NCBI GenBank assembly: GCA_024408905.1
Contig: JAKSUP010000053.1
Span: 1 to 7,824 of the forward strand
Length of the DNA stretch: 7,824 nt
DNA from: a bacterium
GTDB taxonomy: Bacteria; Cyanobacteriota; Vampirovibrionia; Gastranaerophilales; Gastranaerophilaceae
Direction: 5' to 3'
Both the position numbers and the translations under genes were made by a program. The notes under the pieces are model-generated. The model worked only from the letters and a program-made list of their open reading frames with translations. It made no database searches and had not been told where the DNA came from. Every line of letters begins with the position of its first letter. Within the stretch, counting starts at the first letter, position 1. Of this stretch, positions 6,510 through 7,824 are shown in pieces.

Positions 6510-6515
6510 CAAAAA

Positions 6516-7553
6516 ATGAAATATAAAGATTATTATGAAACCCTTGGGGTGCAGAGAAGTGCAACAGAAGCAGAGATAAAATCTGCTTATAGAAAATTAG
6601 CAAGAAAATATCATCCTGACGTAAATAAAACCAAAGAAGCAGAAGAAAAATTTAAGGATATAAATGAAGCTTACGAAGTTTTGTCAGACAAAAACAAACG
6701 TCAAAGATATGACAGCTTAGGCGCAAATTGGCAAGGTGGAGCAGATTATACACCACCTCCCGGGTTTGAAAATTTCGGTTTTAATTTTAATCAAGGAAAT
6801 GGTGGTTTTGACTTTGGTGGTGGAGCAGGAGGTTTTTCAGATTTCTTTGCATCATTATTTGGCGATATGATGTCCGGACAAAGCCAAAACGTGCATACAA
6901 ATTTTGGTGGGTTTGATTTTGGACAAGGTGGGTTCGCAAATGCAGGAAGAACAGCATCTTCCTCAAGAACAACAGAAAAAAAAGAAGATTTGGATATTAC
7001 AAAAACTTTGAACTTAACTGCACAAGAATTGTTTGATAAAAAACCGGTTTCGGTTACATTTAGCCAAATGGATAGGTGTGGGCATTGTAACGGTAATGGT
7101 TTTTGCTCGCATTGTGGTGGAACAGGTATCGTATCAACACCAAAAACCGTTAAAGTAAAATTACCCAAAGACTTAACAGAAGGGAAAAAAATCAGACTTA
7201 AAGGCGAAGGTAAAACAGATTCTAGAGGCAGGAAAGGTGATCTGTATTTAGTTATTCATCTAAAAGACAACGAGTATTCTATAGATGGTACAAACCTTAC
7301 TAAAGATATAGAAATAACTCCACCGGAAGCTGTTTTGGGCACAAATAAAGAAATAAAGACTTTGCACGGAAATATTAATATAAAAATACCAGCCGGTGTT
7401 TCAAGTGGGCAGTCATTAAGACTCAAGAACCTTGGTTTACCAACTGAAAATGGGTTTGGGGACTTGAACGCAAGAATAAAAATTGTTGTACCTAAAAACT
7501 ATTCCAATGAAATCATTGAATTGTATAAAAAAATACAAAATTTGAGTAATTAG
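6516..7553 (+). CDS. DnaJ/CbpA-like Hsp40 co-chaperone with a half-size zinc finger
   Basis: This 345-aa J-protein should stimulate the ATPase of DnaK (Hsp70) and deliver unfolded clients in the cytoplasm. Domains in order: J-domain (1-70) with the catalytic HPD at 33-35; Gly/Phe-rich linker (about 74-145) containing [12 protein letters not shown]; substrate-binding domain I (about 158-255) with a small zinc insert; substrate-binding domain II (about 256-330); and a short helical tail (about 331-345). The insert, [10 protein letters not shown] then SHCGGTG (188-204), holds only two CxxCxGxG-like units with Cys188, 191, 197 and 200. Canonical DnaJ has four such units binding two zinc ions; CbpA has none. 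This protein is therefore intermediate and should bind one zinc. No dnaK or grpE is adjacent. It is transcribed alone, divergent from the kinase-like operon. I leave the symbol blank because it could be a second J-protein beside a standard dnaJ elsewhere. Confidence 0.92.
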   Translation: MKYKDYYETLGVQRSATEAEIKSAYRKLARKYHPDVNKTKEAEEKFKDINEAYEVLSDKNKRQRYDSLGANWQGGADYTPPPGFENFGFNFNQGNGGFDFGGGAGGFSDFFASLFGDMMSGQSQNVHTNFGGFDFGQGGFANAGRTASSSRTTEKKEDLDITKTLNLTAQELFDKKPVSVTFSQMDRCGHCNGNGFCSHCGGTGIVSTPKTVKVKLPKDLTEGKKIRLKGEGKTDSRGRKGDLYLVIHLKDNEYSIDGTNLTKDIEITPPEAVLGTNKEIKTLHGNINIKIPAGVSSGQSLRLKNLGLPTENGFGDLNARIKIVVPKNYSNEIIELYKKIQNLSN

Positions 7554-7565
7554 ATTAAAATCAGT

Positions 7566-7593
7566 AAAAAAATTTCCCTCTCCTAAGGAGAGG
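7566..7593 (-). terminator. Possible intrinsic terminator for minus-strand transcription
   Basis: Read on the minus strand, CCTCTCC-TTA-GGAGAGG (7593-7577) forms a 7-bp GC-rich stem with a 3-nt loop, followed by GAAA and seven T residues (7572-7566). It would stop transcripts entering from beyond the right edge and protect the J-protein gene from antisense reading. The GAAA between stem and T-run is not ideal. The same hairpin is the core of the local repeat family, so termination may be incidental. On the plus strand no T-run follows it. Confidence 0.4.
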
Positions 7594-7606
7594 TCAGGTG
7601 AGGGCT
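7575..7606 (+). repeat. Palindromic repeat, copy 1 (CCCTCTCC type)
   Basis: This is the best-preserved copy: the CCTCTCC/GGAGAGG hairpin (7577-7593) followed by TCAGGTGAGGG. Repeats of this kind (hairpin plus 'GGTGAGGG' tail) occur scattered between genes in many bacteria. It begins 21 bp after the J-protein stop codon. Confidence 0.55.
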
Positions 7607-7632
7607 CTGTCAGTTCCTTGTGTAGTGAAACA

Positions 7633-7664
7633 CTCATCCCACCATTCTCCCTTGGAGAAGGAGT
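7633..7664 (-). repeat. Palindromic repeat, copy 2, inverted and diverged
   Basis: Read on the minus strand, CTCCTTCTCCAAGGGAGAA is followed by TGGTGGGATGAG. It lines up with copy 1 with several mismatches but keeps the hairpin: TTCTCC (7645-7650) pairs with GGAGAA (7654-7659) across a CTT loop. Confidence 0.45.
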
Positions 7665-7670
7665 TGTTTT

Positions 7671-7705
7671 CTCTCTCCTAATTTAGAATAGGGTTAGGGT
7701 GAAGT
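7671..7705 (+). repeat. Palindromic repeat, copy 3, degraded hairpin
   Basis: CTCTCTCCTAA matches the left arm of copy 1, and GGGTTAGGGTGAAG matches its tail. The right arm of the hairpin has decayed (TTTAGAATAGGG), so only a weak stem remains. Confidence 0.4.
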
Positions 7706-7715
7706 GATTATAATT

Positions 7716-7813
7716 TTGTCATGCTGAACTTATATTTACCCCTTTCAGCATCTTACTGGCTTGGAATTAAAACTACAAATTGGTAAGACCCTGAAATAAA
7801 TTCAGGGTGACAA
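7716..7813. repeat. About 98-bp cloverleaf-like palindromic element (GTCATGCTGAA type)
   Basis: The ends are inverted repeats: TTGTCATGCTGAA (7716-7728) against TTCAGGGTGACAA (7801-7813), 11 of 13 positions pairing. Inside are a left hairpin ATGCTGAA/TTCAGCAT (7721-7728 with 7744-7751), a central stem TCTTAC/GTAAGA (7751-7756 with 7783-7788), and a right hairpin ACCCTGAA/TTCAGGGT (7788-7795 with 7801-7808). No open frame lies inside. The layout is that of a non-coding mobile or REP-like element. Similar GTCATGCTGAAC...TTTCAGCATC sequences are common intergenic repeats in several bacterial groups (from memory). Confidence 0.6.
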
Positions 7814-7824
7814 TACAATTGTAT
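7813..7824. repeat. 12-bp perfect palindrome at the window edge
   Basis: ATACAATTGTAT is self-complementary and abuts the end of the cloverleaf element. It could be an operator or part of a longer inverted repeat, but the window ends here. Confidence 0.2.

Noticed and set aside
6377..6515. Heat-shock operator (CIRCE) or riboswitch in the divergent region
   Set aside because: No TTAGCACTC/GAGTGCTAA inverted repeat is present. The only palindromes (AGTTAACT, TATTAATA) are short and expected in AT-rich DNA, and the leaders are too short for a riboswitch.
6791..7168. 125-codon open frame on the minus strand
   Set aside because: It lies antisense to the Gly/Phe-rich and zinc-insert parts of the J-protein. 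The Pro-rich translation is the mirror of Gly codons.
7437..7637. 66-codon minus-strand frame at the 3' end of the J-protein gene
   Set aside because: It is half antisense to the J-protein and half inside the repeat copies, with no ribosome site. It is not a credible gene.
7566..7824. CRISPR array
   Set aside because: The repeats differ in orientation, length and sequence, and they carry internal hairpins without uniform spacers.

Overview
The window is AT-rich (about 30% G+C by eye) bacterial DNA using the standard code, with TGG for Trp throughout. An AsmA-type envelope protein implies a Gram-negative-type cell. The mix of AsmA-like, PilZ/YcgR-like and TPR genes, a one-zinc J-protein, and palindromic repeats of the GTCATGCTGAA / CCCTCTCC kinds fits an uncultured host-associated lineage. 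My best guess is Candidatus Gastranaerophilales (Vampirovibrionia/'Melainabacteria'). This is an impression from gene style, not a marker-gene assignment.

Layout. Everything from 6376 down to 1 reads on the minus strand; a single gene (6516-7553) reads on the plus strand from a shared 139-bp divergent promoter region. The minus-strand block begins with a PAS-histidine-kinase-like gene (6376-5282), followed after 10 nt by a MalK/UgpC-type sugar ABC ATPase (5271-4216), and after 12 nt by an AsmA-like envelope gene (4203-1109). That last gene is broken by an in-frame TGA at 2125-2127 and by a frameshift, probably with a deletion, at about 1774-1786. A separate promoter then drives a YcgR/PilZ-like gene (1045-437), and 8 nt beyond it a TPR protein runs off the left edge (428-1). 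On the plus strand is a DnaJ/CbpA-like co-chaperone with only half of the usual zinc-finger set, followed by 270 bp filled with palindromic repeats.

Most notable points. (1) The histidine kinase keeps the PAS, DHp and ATPase folds, but the phospho-acceptor His and the N-, G1- and G2-box residues are all replaced, so it looks like a dedicated pseudokinase. (2) The PilZ-like protein lacks the arginines that bind c-di-GMP, and its promoter sits so close to its ATG that the mRNA is probably leaderless. (3) The AsmA-like gene appears to be a recent pseudogene inside an otherwise intact operon. (4) The right end holds three decayed copies of one hairpin repeat and one roughly 98-bp cloverleaf-like element. 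I see no CRISPR array, tRNA, rRNA, transposase or phage gene. I found no clearly new multi-gene system; the pseudokinase/ABC-ATPase/AsmA operon is the closest candidate.
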